32,051 nucleotides of DNA from contig JANYAH010000255.1 in assembly GCA_025361425.1 (NCBI GenBank), positions 1-32,051 of the forward strand. The letters are read 5' to 3'. A program made the position numbers and the translations under genes. The notes beneath the pieces were generated by a model. It saw nothing but the letters and a program-made list of their open reading frames with translations. It did no database searches and was not told the DNA's origin. Positions 9,254-17,165 of this stretch are shown piece by piece; position 1 is the stretch's first letter, and every line of letters starts with the position of its first letter. The stretch is from Candidatus Solibacter sp. (GTDB taxonomy: Bacteria; Acidobacteriota; Terriglobia; Bryobacterales; Bryobacteraceae).

Positions 9254-9892
9254 ATGCGAAGAATGTTAGCAATACTCGCGCTGCCAGTGTTATTCCTGGC
9301 ACAGACTCCCAAGAACAAGGCCAACCTGCTCCCCAACGAACAGTGGGTTTCGCTGTTCAACGGCAAGAGTCTCACCGGGTGGATCAAAGTCGGCGCCGAG
9401 GATTGGACCGTGGAAAACGGCACCATCCATGGGCAGGGGGTGAGCAAGCAGTACGGCTACCTCATGACCGAAAAGAGCTACAAGGACTTCTGGCTGTCCC
9501 TGCGCTTCAAGTGCGAGGCCGACGGCAACAGCGGAATCTACTTTCACACTCGCTTCAAGCCGGGCACGGTGGATGTCGCCTCGGGCATGCAGTTCGAAAT
9601 CGACCGGACTGAGAATCACCATAACGGCGGACTGTATGGCGACGATCGCGGCTGGATCGCCTGGCCGTCCCCGGAGTTTGAGTACGTAATGCGCCCCACC
9701 GATTGGAACGACATGCTCATGAAGGTGGAAGGCAATCACATGGTCTGCATCATCAACGGGATCACGGTGATCGATTTCACCGACCCTAAGCCTAAATCGT
9801 TCGATGGCGGGATCGCCCTGCAACTGCACTCCGGGGGCGAAGGCAATATGCGGTTTAAGGATATCGCCGTGCGCGATCTGTCGCGGCGGTAA
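9254..9892 (+). CDS. DUF1080 (3-keto-disaccharide hydrolase-like) secreted protein
   Basis: The product is a DUF1080 protein of about 212 residues with a concanavalin-like beta-sandwich fold. Diagnostic pieces are WVSLFNGKSLTGW, WTVENGTIHGQG, KDFWLSLRFKCEADGNSGIYFHTR and the final GGIALQLHSGGEGNMRFKDIAV. Some family members hydrolyse 3-keto sugars; many have no tested activity. A signal peptide (MRRMLAILALPVLFLAQ) sends it to the periplasm or surface. The ATG at 9254 is chosen because the leader then begins with MRR; the GTG at 9251 and ATG at 9236 are alternatives. It diverges from the SMP-30-like gene, with the start regions only 25 bp apart, so both genes share promoter DNA and probably belong to the same sugar-use locus. 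Confidence 0.85.
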   Translation: MRRMLAILALPVLFLAQTPKNKANLLPNEQWVSLFNGKSLTGWIKVGAEDWTVENGTIHGQGVSKQYGYLMTEKSYKDFWLSLRFKCEADGNSGIYFHTRFKPGTVDVASGMQFEIDRTENHHNGGLYGDDRGWIAWPSPEFEYVMRPTDWNDMLMKVEGNHMVCIINGITVIDFTDPKPKSFDGGIALQLHSGGEGNMRFKDIAVRDLSRR

Positions 9893-9912
9893 GACAGGCG
9901 GCCTATCGCACC

Positions 9913-10116
9913 ATGGACCCGTTTCCAATCGCCAAGAACTCGTGGGGAGTGGGCGATACCCGGGAAGTCGAGCAGCAGCGCCTGCGCCAGGAAATCGGCG
10001 TCTCGTACGATTCCTACCGCCGCATCTACCTGGCCGACGGCCACGAGTGGTCGATTGTGGGACAAATCGCGCGCGACGATGGCAAGAAATACTACATCCT
10101 CGAGTGCGTCGGATAG
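9913..10116 (+). CDS. Small hypothetical protein (67 residues)
   Basis: The short ORF starts with MDPFPIAKNSWGVG and ends with DGKKYYILECVG. It has the GC-rich third codon positions of its neighbours, which argues that it is real. There is no signal peptide, transmembrane segment or family I recognise. The sequence is polar and mixed (REVEQQRLRQEIGVSYDSY, then WSIVGQIARDDG) and would suit a small cytoplasmic beta-rich fold. It lies 20 bp after the DUF1080 gene and 56 bp before the permease, on the same strand. The ribosome site is weak (GGCGG). No function is proposed. Confidence 0.55.
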   Translation: MDPFPIAKNSWGVGDTREVEQQRLRQEIGVSYDSYRRIYLADGHEWSIVGQIARDDGKKYYILECVG

Positions 10117-10172
10117 ATTTCCGCCCCTTTTTGCAAACTTTTTCGGCCACGCGGCGTACTTACTGGTAAGCC

Positions 10173-12680
10173 ATGGCCGAATTCCTCTTTGATCTCCGAT
10201 TTGCATTGCGCAGCCTGCGGCGCAGTCCTCTCTTCACCGCGGTCGCCGTGGCGTCGCTGGCCCTCGGCATCGGCGCCAATACCGCCATCTTCACCCTGAT
10301 CGACCAATTGATGCTGCGCCTCCTGCCCGTGGCGCGGCCCGAGCAACTCGTCATGATCTGGTCCACGGGGCCGCACATGGGAAACAATCGCGGAACCCGC
10401 ATGGCGTCCTACCCCATGTACCAGGATTTTCAGAAGAAGGCGGAGGCGTTTTCGAGCGTGTTCTGCCGCCGCGGCGTCGCCGTATCCCTCAGCTTCAACG
10501 GGCAGACCGAGCGCGTCAATGCGGAACTGGTATCCGGCAACTATTTTCAGTCTCTCGGGGTGCGCCCGGCCATCGGGCGCGTGTTTTCTCCCGAGGAGGA
10601 CGACCGCGTCTACAAAGGCCATCCCTCCGTCGTGCTTGGCTACGATTATTGGGTGACGCGCTTCGCCGCCGACCCCAAGGTCATCGGGCAGAAGCTGCTG
10701 GTGAACAACTATCCCCTGACCATTGTAGGCGTCTCCGCGCAAGGCTTCACGGGCCTGGACCCGGCGCGTTCGGAGCAGATCCGCATCCCCATTCAGATGA
10801 AACCGCTGATGACGCCGGGGTGGGACTCTATCGGCGACCGCCGCAGCCAGTGGATCCAGATGTTCGCGCGCATGAAGCCGGGCTTCACCGTGAACTCCGC
10901 CCAGGCATCGCTCCAGCCCTTGTTCATCCAGACGCTGCGTGAAGAGTTGACCCTGCCGGAAATGAACGACATCTCCAACTACAACCGGGACCGTTTCCTG
11001 GCGAGAAAGATACTCATGGAGCCGGCGGCCAACGGCTACTCGCAGATGCGGCGCGATTTCTCCACGGCGTTGACCGTGCTCATGTGCATGGTGGCGATGG
11101 TTCTGTTGATCGCCTGCTTCAACGTGGCCAATCTGATGATCGCCCGCGCCATCTCGCGGCAGAAGGAAGTGGCCGTGCGCCTGGCCGTCGGAGCCTCGCG
11201 CTGGCAGTTGCTGCGCCAGTTGATGATTGAGAGCCTGGTGCTTTCCCTGGCCGGCGGCGTGGCCGGACTGTTTCTGTCCGTGGCCATCATCCGCGGCCTG
11301 CTGCATTTCCTCCCCGGAGATTCTTCCACGCTGATGTTGCGCGCGGAGCCGGACCTCCGCATCCTGGCCTTCAATGGCGCGCTCGCCCTGCTTACCGGCG
11401 TGTTGTTCGGTCTCGCCCCGGCGCTGCAATCGCTCAAGGTGGACCTGTGGAACACGCTCAAGGACGTGGTCGGCGCCGTCTCCGGCAGCGGCGGCTCGGT
11501 CCGACTCCGCAAAAGCCTGGTCGCCGCGCAGGTGGCGTTTTCCTTCCTCCTGCTGGTGGGCTCCGGACTCTTCGTGCGCACCCTGGCCAATCTGCAGCAG
11601 ACCAACGCCGGCTTCCAGGCCATCGATAACCTGGTCACCTTTCAGGTGGACCCGGCCCTCAACGGATATTCTGTGCCGCGCTTGCAGGCCTTCTACCGGC
11701 AACTGCTCGAAAATGTGCGCGCCACCCCGGGTGTGAAATCGGCGGGCTTCGCCATGGTGCCGGTGCTCAGCGGTGGCGAGTGGGATTCCTCCATGTCGGT
11801 GGAAGGCCACAAGAACCAGGACAGCGAAGATAACCAAGCCTTCATGAACGGCCTCTCCAGCGACTACTGGAAGACCATGGGCGTGCCACTGGTGGCCGGG
11901 CGCGATTTCGACCATCGCGATGCCGGGAAGAAGACTACCGTGGCGATTGTCAATCGCAAGTTTGCCACCCACTTCTTCGGGGACAAGAGCCCCCTCGGCC
12001 GCCATATCGGCTTCGGCAGCGGTCCCAAAACCAAGCTCGATATCGAGATTGTCGGCGTCACGGAGGACTCGCTCTATGAAGGTCCGCGCGAGGGGGTGCA
12101 CCGTCAGGTATTCGTGCCGTTTGCGCAGGCTGACTACCCCGCCGGCGTGGCGTTCTACATCCGGACGTCGATGGATTCTAAAAGCATGTTTACCGCGCTG
12201 CGCCGCAAGGTGCGGGAGCTCGATGGCGGCATGCCGGTCTACGAGATGAAGACCCTGGAGCGCCAACTGGATGAGACGCTGGGCACGGAGCGCCTGATTG
12301 CGGTGCTGTCGGCGGCCTTCGGTCTGCTGGCCACGGTGCTGGCGGCGCTGGGGTTGTACGGCGTGATGGCATTCATGGTGGCGCGCCGCACCAAGGAGAT
12401 TGGCCTCAGGATGGCGCTCGGCGCGCCGCGGGCGCAGGTGGTATGGATGGTGATGCGAGAGACGCTGGTGCTGGTAGCCGCCGGCCTCGCCATCGGAATT
12501 CCGGCAGCGCTGGCCGTGAGCAAATATGTCTCCACGCAGTTGTTCGGCGTCAAGGCTACCGATATCGCTTCGGTGAGCGCGGCGCTAGTCATTCTGGCGT
12601 TGGTGGCGGCCGGCGCAGGCTTCCTGCCCGCGCGCCGCGCCAGCACCATCGACCCGATTCAGGCATTGCGATATGAATAA
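10173..12680 (+). CDS. ABC transporter permease, MacB/FtsX type (acidobacterial 'orphan' duplicated permease)
   Basis: The 835-residue protein has two copies of a MacB periplasmic-core plus FtsX-permease module. The first opens with ALRSLRRSPLFTAVAVASLALGIGANTAIFTLI and has its FtsX part near residues 300-420 (NVANLMIARAISRQKEVAVRLAVGASRW). The second ends near 690-830 with GVMAFMVARRTKEIGLRMALGAPR and the C-terminal LPARRASTIDPIQALRYE. Each half supplies about four membrane spans. This architecture is multiplied in acidobacterial genomes, mostly without an adjacent ATPase gene; none is seen here either. The substrate is unknown; efflux of a lipid, peptide or small molecule is the usual guess. 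The ATG is preceded by no clear Shine-Dalgarno. The coiled-coil gene starts 12 bp downstream. Confidence 0.9.
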   Translation: MAEFLFDLRFALRSLRRSPLFTAVAVASLALGIGANTAIFTLIDQLMLRLLPVARPEQLVMIWSTGPHMGNNRGTRMASYPMYQDFQKKAEAFSSVFCRRGVAVSLSFNGQTERVNAELVSGNYFQSLGVRPAIGRVFSPEEDDRVYKGHPSVVLGYDYWVTRFAADPKVIGQKLLVNNYPLTIVGVSAQGFTGLDPARSEQIRIPIQMKPLMTPGWDSIGDRRSQWIQMFARMKPGFTVNSAQASLQPLFIQTLREELTLPEMNDISNYNRDRFLARKILMEPAANGYSQMRRDFSTALTVLMCMVAMVLLIACFNVANLMIARAISRQKEVAVRLAVGASRWQLLRQLMIESLVLSLAGGVAGLFLSVAIIRGLLHFLPGDSSTLMLRAEPDLRILAFNGALALLTGVLFGLAPALQSLKVDLWNTLKDVVGAVSGSGGSVRLRKSLVAAQVAFSFLLLVGSGLFVRTLANLQQTNAGFQAIDNLVTFQVDPALNGYSVPRLQAFYRQLLENVRATPGVKSAGFAMVPVLSGGEWDSSMSVEGHKNQDSEDNQAFMNGLSSDYWKTMGVPLVAGRDFDHRDAGKKTTVAIVNRKFATHFFGDKSPLGRHIGFGSGPKTKLDIEIVGVTEDSLYEGPREGVHRQVFVPFAQADYPAGVAFYIRTSMDSKSMFTALRRKVRELDGGMPVYEMKTLERQLDETLGTERLIAVLSAAFGLLATVLAALGLYGVMAFMVARRTKEIGLRMALGAPRAQVVWMVMRETLVLVAAGLAIGIPAALAVSKYVSTQLFGVKATDIASVSAALVILALVAAGAGFLPARRASTIDPIQALRYE

Positions 12681-12692
12681 AGGAGAGACGCG

Positions 12693-12983
12693 ATGAAGTA
12701 CGTAGTAGTCATTGCATTGTTGGCGGTGATGCCGGCCTTGGCGGACTGGCGCTGCAAGGGACGGGAGCAATCGCGCCAGGCCGTTGCCGAAGCCCGCCGC
12801 GCGCGCGGTGAAGCCATGCGTGAGGTGGCGCGGGCCCGCCGGGGGGTGCTGCGGGAATTAGATTCGGCGCATCGCGAATGGCGGACCGAACTGCGCCAGG
12901 CCCAGACGGAGGTCGCTCGCGAAATGCGCCAGTTCCACGAGGAAATGCGCCGCGCCGGCCGCCCCTTCCGCACCTGGCGCTAA
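12693..12983 (+). CDS. Small secreted coiled-coil protein, Arg/Glu-rich (96 residues)
   Basis: The start has a strong AAGGAG site 7 nt before the ATG and lies 12 bp after the permease stop, so it is probably in the same operon. Residues 1-17 (KYVVVIALLAVMPALAD) form a signal peptide. The rest is one long charged helix, rich in Arg, Glu and Ala, with heptad-like spacing (RQAVAEARRARGEAMREVA, REMRQFHEEMRR). I recognise no family. It could be a periplasmic adaptor for the permease, but this is a guess from position. Its TAA stop is in the same frame as the DUF7402-like gene that follows, with no other stop between them. Confidence 0.65.
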   Translation: MKYVVVIALLAVMPALADWRCKGREQSRQAVAEARRARGEAMREVARARRGVLRELDSAHREWRTELRQAQTEVAREMRQFHEEMRRAGRPFRTWR

Positions 12984-13034
12984 CCCCCCGCGCCCTCTGG
13001 CATACTATTTCTCAAGCCGTCCTCATGCCGGAGC

Positions 13035-13466
13035 GTGCCTCTCACCAAGACCGGCGATCGCCACCAGCAGAACATCGCGCCGTTGGCCACCGTCATCGTC
13101 TCATCGGAAGACAACGCCAGTGGGCAAACCGGCGAGGGCGTGGCCGATGGCCAGCCCGATGCCAACGAATGGGCCAGCGCGGGCGAAGGCGAGGGCGCGT
13201 GGATCACCCTCACTTGGAACCACCCCGCCACCGTCACGGAGATCGATCTCTATGACCGGCCAGATCCCGTCGACAACGTGCTCAGTGGCACCCTGACCTT
13301 CGACGATGGGGGTGTGATCGTGGGGCGCGCCTTGCCCGCCGGCGGCACGCCCGAGCACGTCACCTTCCCGCCGAAAACCCTCCGCTCCGTCACCTTCCAC
13401 ATCGCGCAAGCCCAGGGCCGCAATGCCGGATTGGGCGAAATCATGGTCATCGGCACGCTGAACTGA
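13035..13466 (+). CDS. DUF7402-like (discoidin-type beta-sandwich) domain protein, start uncertain
   Basis: The 143 residues are almost entirely one domain. NIAPLATVIVSSEDNASGQ, then GEGVADGQPD-NEWAS, the AWITLTWNHPATVTEIDLYDRP segment, GTLTFDDGG and the final NAGLGEIMVIG fit DUF7402, a relative of F5/8 type C carbohydrate-binding domains usually found in large exported proteins. There is no signal peptide and no usable Shine-Dalgarno (GGAG is 1 nt from the GTG), so either the annotated start is wrong or this is the surviving end of a longer gene. The frame is open back to the TAA of the coiled-coil gene at 12981. Domain identity is fairly secure; gene status is uncertain. Confidence 0.6.
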   Translation: MPLTKTGDRHQQNIAPLATVIVSSEDNASGQTGEGVADGQPDANEWASAGEGEGAWITLTWNHPATVTEIDLYDRPDPVDNVLSGTLTFDDGGVIVGRALPAGGTPEHVTFPPKTLRSVTFHIAQAQGRNAGLGEIMVIGTLN

Positions 13467-13574
13467 GCAATAAGGCTCGGACGTTCTGCCCCCCGCTTCA
13501 AAAAGGGTCCGCGGCTGCATTCGGAAATGCAAACTCGGCATCCTGCTTGCCTGTTAGGATCCTGGCTTTTGGGA

Positions 13575-13580
13575 TATAGT
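13575..13580 (+). promoter_or_regulatory. -10 element of the MBL-fold gene (likely leaderless)
   Basis: TATAGT ends 8 nt before the ATG at 13589. A start site 6-8 nt downstream of the hexamer would put the first transcribed base at or next to the start codon. There is no Shine-Dalgarno in between, and the -35 region is weak. Confidence 0.5.
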
Positions 13581-13588
13581 ATTGAGTT

Positions 13589-14440
13589 ATGGCATTCCCT
13601 AAGTGCGCGATCACTCGTGTAACCCTGATTTTGGCCGGGGCCGCGGGCCTCTGGGTCGCCTGGGCACAACAGCAGCCGCGCCCGGCGCTCACCATTGAGA
13701 AGGTAACGGAAAATCTCTGGGTCATCGTGGGCAACGGCGGCAACGTAGCCGTCATGCCAACCAGCGAAGGCGTCATCGTGGTGGACGATAAGTTCGCCGA
13801 GGACGCTCCGGCCATCCTTGCCAGGATTAAGACTATCACCGACAAGCCGGTTCGCTACGTTTTGAACACCCATCATCACGGCGATCACACCGGCGGCAAC
13901 GCGGCCATGCTCGCGGCCAACGCCGAAATAATTCTTTCCAGGAACGCGCGGGCCAATATGGTGACCGGGAATCAGTCGGGCCTTCCCCATCTCACCTTTA
14001 GCGACGAACAACAGGTCTTTCTCGGCGGCAAACAGGTTGTCGCTAAGTATCTGGGGCGCGGTCACACCAACGGCGACGCTGTCATCTACTTTCCGGCCGA
14101 GCGCGCACTGCATACCGGCGACCTCTTCGTCACACCGGGCGCGCCCTTCTGCGACACCGCCAACGGCGGCAGCATTAAGGATTGGGACGCCACCATCCAA
14201 AAGGTGCTCCAGTACGATTTCGATATCGTGATTCCGGGTCACGGTCCAGTCTCGAAAAAGGCGGATCTGGTGAAGTGGGTGCAAACCCTCGCCACCGTTC
14301 GGGCGCGCATCAAGGCGGCTTGCGCCGGTGGCGTGGGGGACGCGGCCAAGCGCATCGACCTGAAGGATCTCGGCATGGGCGCGGGCGGCGGCTTGTTCGA
14401 TCGCGGCGTTCCCGGTATGTGCCAGGAACTCGCCCAGTAG
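13589..14440 (+). CDS. Exported MBL-fold metallo-hydrolase (subclass-B3-beta-lactamase-like)
   Basis: The 283-residue protein has a signal peptide (ITRVTLILAGAAGLWVAWAQ) and a complete metallo-beta-lactamase core. Visible landmarks are VVDDKFA near 65-70, the metal motif HHHGDH (H95, H97, D99, H100), GRGHTNGD with the third-site His, HTGDLF with the bridging Asp, and the late metal-ligand segment IPGHGPVS. The zinc-binding set is therefore intact. Proteins of this kind in environmental bacteria include B3 beta-lactamase relatives and periplasmic hydrolases of unknown substrate, so beta-lactam cleavage should not be assumed. It is the last gene before the his operon and seems to have its own promoter. 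Confidence 0.88.
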   Translation: MAFPKCAITRVTLILAGAAGLWVAWAQQQPRPALTIEKVTENLWVIVGNGGNVAVMPTSEGVIVVDDKFAEDAPAILARIKTITDKPVRYVLNTHHHGDHTGGNAAMLAANAEIILSRNARANMVTGNQSGLPHLTFSDEQQVFLGGKQVVAKYLGRGHTNGDAVIYFPAERALHTGDLFVTPGAPFCDTANGGSIKDWDATIQKVLQYDFDIVIPGHGPVSKKADLVKWVQTLATVRARIKAACAGGVGDAAKRIDLKDLGMGAGGGLFDRGVPGMCQELAQ

Positions 14441-14488
14441 AAGCCCTCCTTGCTCGCGCCGTCCTTTGTCCCGCCGCAGCCCGGTCTA

Positions 14489-14526
14489 CTTCGGTAAGTC
14501 GAAGGCCGATCCGACTCTGCTATACT
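14489..14526 (+). promoter_or_regulatory. his operon promoter region with -10 TATACT and a small palindrome
   Basis: TATACT (14521-14526) ends 8 nt before the leader-peptide ATG. The -35 region is weak. An interrupted palindrome, CTTCG (14489-14493) with CGAAG (14500-14504), lies across the expected -35 position and could be a binding site; this is speculative. Confidence 0.55.
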
Positions 14527-14534
14527 GATGGCTT

Positions 14535-14603
14535 ATGACACTGGTCAACGTCGCGCGGCATCATCACCATAGCCATGCCATCCTGCGACGGGCCCTGTCC
14601 TGA
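14535..14603 (+). CDS. hisL: Histidine operon leader peptide (22 residues, five His codons)
   Basis: This ORF is too short for normal gene calling. It starts MTLVNVAR, has HHHHSH encoded at 14559-14576 (CAT CAT CAC CAT AGC CAT), and ends AILRRALS before a TGA. A run of His codons in a short ORF between a promoter and a terminator in front of hisI is the signature of ribosome-mediated attenuation. When charged tRNA-His is scarce the ribosome stalls in the run; otherwise it proceeds to the stop. The peptide itself need have no function. The ATG lies 8 nt after the -10, so the leader may be translated from a leaderless transcript. Confidence 0.9.
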   Translation: MTLVNVARHHHHSHAILRRALS

Positions 14604-14639
14604 TTTTCACTTCATCCGAATCGGAAAGGACGCCCGCCG
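14543..14639 (+). promoter_or_regulatory. his attenuator: protector and antiterminator pairings
   Basis: Segment 1 (GGTC 14543-14546 and GTCGC 14550-14554) can pair with segment 2 (GCGAC 14585-14589 and GGCC 14591-14594), leaving the His codons in the loop. Segment 2 can instead pair with segment 3: CGACGGGC 14586-14593 with GCCCGCCG 14632-14639 (one A-C mismatch), continuing as GTCCT 14597-14601 with AGGAC 14627-14631, with a 3-nt bulge. Segment 3 is also the left arm of the terminator. A ribosome at the stop codon would cover segment 2 and favour termination. One stalled on the first His codons would leave segment 2 free and favour read-through. Confidence 0.8.
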
Positions 14640-14659
14640 CGAAAACGGCGGGCTTTTTT
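14632..14659 (+). terminator. his operon attenuator terminator
   Basis: A perfect 8-bp stem, GCCCGCCG (14632-14639) with CGGCGGGC (14646-14653), closes a 6-nt loop (CGAAAA) and is followed directly by six T's (14654-14659). It lies between the leader peptide and hisI, where an attenuator is expected. Confidence 0.92.
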
Positions 14660-14683
14660 ATTGGTGCAATGGGTAGTATTACA

Positions 14684-15064
14684 ATGAATCTCGATTTCGA
14701 AAAGTCAGGCGGACTGATCACCGCCGTGATCCAGGATCACGCCAGCGGTCGCGTCCTCATGGTCGGCTTCATGAACGAAGAGGCCTTTCAAAAAACTGTG
14801 GAAACCGGCTTTGCCACCTTCTGGAGCCGCTCCCGCCGCAAACTGTGGCTCAAGGGCGAAAGCTCTGGCCATCACCTCCTGGTCAAGGAGATCTCCACCG
14901 ATTGCGACCGCGATGCCGTGCTCGTCAAGGTGGAGGCGCAGGGCCCCGGTGTCTGCCATGAGGGCTACCAAAGCTGCTTCTTCCGCCGCTTCGAAGATGG
15001 CCAGTGGAAGGTGAGCGAAGCCCAAACCTACGATCCCCAAGCGGTCTACGGAGGAAAACAGTGA
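14684..15064 (+). CDS. hisI: Phosphoribosyl-AMP cyclohydrolase
   Basis: HisI opens the purine ring of phosphoribosyl-AMP, step three of histidine synthesis, in the cytoplasm. The product is about 126 residues and has only the cyclohydrolase domain, without a fused HisE. Visible hallmarks are [25 protein letters not shown], the metal motif D-C-D-R-D, and [11 protein letters not shown] carrying the two later zinc cysteines. The ATG at 14684 gives the usual family N-terminus ([11 protein letters not shown]); the ATG at 14669 adds five residues. The gene starts 25 bp after the attenuator's T run and is the first structural gene. Its TGA overlaps the hisG start by 4 bp (GTGA). Confidence 0.95.
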   Translation: MNLDFEKSGGLITAVIQDHASGRVLMVGFMNEEAFQKTVETGFATFWSRSRRKLWLKGESSGHHLLVKEISTDCDRDAVLVKVEAQGPGVCHEGYQSCFFRRFEDGQWKVSEAQTYDPQAVYGGKQ

Positions 15065-15930
15065 AACTCAAACTCGGCATTCCCAAAGGCAGCCTGGAAA
15101 ACGCCACCATCGATCTCTTCCGCCGTGCCGGATTCCAGATCGCTACCTCCAGCCGCTCCTATTTCCCCACCATCGACGATCCTCAAATCGAGTGCATGCT
15201 CATCCGCGCCCAGGAAATGGCGCGCTACGTCGAAGACGGCATTCTCGACGCCGGTCTCACGGGCCGCGATTGGATCGAGGAGAACGAGGCCGATGTGGTC
15301 GCGGTAGCCGACCTGATTTACGCCAAGCAGAGCTTCGGCAAAGTACGCTGGGTTCTGGCCGTGCCGGAGTCGTCGGTCTTCCGCACGGTGCACGATCTCG
15401 CCGGCAAGATCATCGCCACCGAACTGGTGGCCACCACCAAGCGCTACATGAAGAAGCACGGTGTCGAGGCCAAGGTGGAATTCAGTTGGGGCGCCACCGA
15501 AGTCAAGCCGCCCGTACTCGCCGACGCCATTGTGGAGGTCACCGAAACCGGCTCTAGCCTGCGCGCCAACAATCTCAAGATTATCGATACGGTGATGGAA
15601 TCCAACACTCAGTTGATCGCCAACAAGGCATCCTGGGAAGACGCGAAGAAGCGGCGCAAGCTGGAAGATATTCACATGCTGCTTGATGGCGCCATCAACG
15701 CCCTCGGCAAAGTGGGGCTCATGCTCAACGTCCACAAGGACAATCTGGCGGCCGTGCTGGCTGTACTCCCGGCGCTCAAGCGGCCCACCATTTCGCACCT
15801 TAGCGACGACCAGTGGCTGGCGGTCAACACCATCCTGGATGAGACCACCGTGCGCGACATCATTCCCCGGTTGAAGCAAGCGGGCGGCGAGGGAATTGTG
15901 GAATACCCGCTCAACAAGATCGTACTGTGA
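15061..15930 (+). CDS. hisG: ATP phosphoribosyltransferase (long form)
   Basis: HisG joins ATP and PRPP, the first and feedback-controlled step of the pathway. The 289-residue length and the extra C-terminal domain (from about residue 210, with [21 protein letters not shown]) mark the long, self-regulated hexameric form, which does not need HisZ. The N-terminus is [29 protein letters not shown] and the loop [18 protein letters not shown] are the substrate-binding segments. The start is GTG 15061, overlapping the hisI stop as GTGA; upstream in-frame starts lie inside hisI and are not credible. The stop overlaps the hisD start in the same way. Allosteric inhibition by histidine is expected from the family, adding to attenuation. 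Confidence 0.97.
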   Translation: MKLKLGIPKGSLENATIDLFRRAGFQIATSSRSYFPTIDDPQIECMLIRAQEMARYVEDGILDAGLTGRDWIEENEADVVAVADLIYAKQSFGKVRWVLAVPESSVFRTVHDLAGKIIATELVATTKRYMKKHGVEAKVEFSWGATEVKPPVLADAIVEVTETGSSLRANNLKIIDTVMESNTQLIANKASWEDAKKRRKLEDIHMLLDGAINALGKVGLMLNVHKDNLAAVLAVLPALKRPTISHLSDDQWLAVNTILDETTVRDIIPRLKQAGGEGIVEYPLNKIVL

Positions 15931-17165
15931 TCCGCATACTCGAGAGCCAACAGGTCGGCCGTCTGTTGGCGCGCAAAGCGGCCCGTTTCACCGAAGCAGA
16001 GGCCGTGGTGCGGCCCATTCTGGATGCCGTCCGCCAACGCGGCGATCGCGCGCTGATGGAATACGCGCGCCAGTTCGACCACCTGGAGCGCAAGAGTGTG
16101 CGCGTGCCGGAATCCGAACTTCACGCCGCGCGCGAGGGGTTGACCCCGGAATTCCGCGCGGCCGTGGAGACCGCTGCCGCCAATATCCGCACCTACGCGC
16201 AGCGCCAGATGCCGCGCGAGTGGACGGCGCAAACCAAGCCGGGGTTGAAGCTCGGCCAGATCGTGCGCCCGCTGGATACCGTAGCCGCCTACATTCCGGC
16301 GGGGCGCTACCCGCTGCCCTCCACCGTGCTGATGACCGCGATTCCGGCGCAGGTGGCGGGCGTGGCCAATATCTGCATCGCCTGCCCCAAGGCGGTGGGC
16401 GAGGTCTTCGGCACCGCGGACCTGCTGGGCGTGCGCCAGGTATTTCAGATGGGCGGCGCGCAGGCCATCGCCGCCTTCGCCTTTGGCACGCGCACCGTGC
16501 CGCGCGCCGACCGCATCGTTGGGCCGGGCAACATTTACGTCGCGGCCGCCAAGAAATTGCTCGCTGGCGAAGTCGGTATCGATTTCATCGCCGGGCCTAC
16601 CGAGATCCTGATCATCGCCGGCGACGGCGATCCCCGACACTACGCTGCCGATATGCTGGCCCAGGCCGAGCATGATGTGGATGCCTCGGCCATCCTGCTG
16701 ACCACCTCCAAGCGCCTGGCTCTGGCAGTGGCGTCCGAAGTGGAGCGCCAGTTGCGCACTTTGCCCACGGCTCCAGTGGCGGCCAAATCGATTGCCAAAA
16801 ACTCGGCCATCATCTTGGTGCGCTCGGTGGAAGAAGCCTTGGAGATTTCCAACCGTTTCGCGCCCGAGCACATGAGTATTCCGGACGCTTCGCTCTTACC
16901 CGGTATCCTTCACGCCGGCAGCGTGTTTGTCGGCCCCTACAGCCCTGAAGCGGCGGGCGACTACGCATCCGGCCCCAATCACGTTCTTCCCACCAGCGGC
17001 GCCGCCCGCCAGCGCGGCGGCCTCTCCGTCACCGACTACCTGAAGGTAATCGCAGTCCAGGAATTGAGTCAGCCGGCGCTGCGGAAACTGGCCTCATCCA
17101 TCACCACCCTGGCGCGCGCCGAAGGTCTGGAAGCCCACGCCAGAAGCGTCGAGGTGCGCCTATGA
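15927..17165 (+). CDS. hisD: Histidinol dehydrogenase
   Basis: The 412-residue protein catalyses the last two steps, the NAD-dependent oxidation of histidinol to histidine, using zinc. Typical blocks are present in order: [53 protein letters not shown], the zinc/catalytic [13 protein letters not shown] with the catalytic Glu-His pair, and the [13 protein letters not shown] region with the last zinc ligand. The length is normal. The start is GTG 15927, overlapping the hisG TGA by 4 bp. Its own stop lies in ATGA (17162-17165), which opens a short bridging ORF rather than hisC, because a 107-bp inverted-repeat element separates it from hisC. Confidence 0.97.
   Translation: MIRILESQQVGRLLARKAARFTEAEAVVRPILDAVRQRGDRALMEYARQFDHLERKSVRVPESELHAAREGLTPEFRAAVETAAANIRTYAQRQMPREWTAQTKPGLKLGQIVRPLDTVAAYIPAGRYPLPSTVLMTAIPAQVAGVANICIACPKAVGEVFGTADLLGVRQVFQMGGAQAIAAFAFGTRTVPRADRIVGPGNIYVAAAKKLLAGEVGIDFIAGPTEILIIAGDGDPRHYAADMLAQAEHDVDASAILLTTSKRLALAVASEVERQLRTLPTAPVAAKSIAKNSAIILVRSVEEALEISNRFAPEHMSIPDASLLPGILHAGSVFVGPYSPEAAGDYASGPNHVLPTSGAARQRGGLSVTDYLKVIAVQELSQPALRKLASSITTLARAEGLEAHARSVEVRL

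Noticed and set aside
10092-12266. 724-codon open frame on the minus strand opposite the permease
   Set aside because: It is a His/Glu/Gln/Arg-rich shadow of the GC-rich permease gene, whose plus-strand product is a clean duplicated FtsX protein.
13589-14440. Calling the MBL-fold gene an antibiotic-resistance beta-lactamase
   Set aside because: The zinc motif alone does not show beta-lactam specificity, and many exported MBL-fold hydrolases have other substrates.
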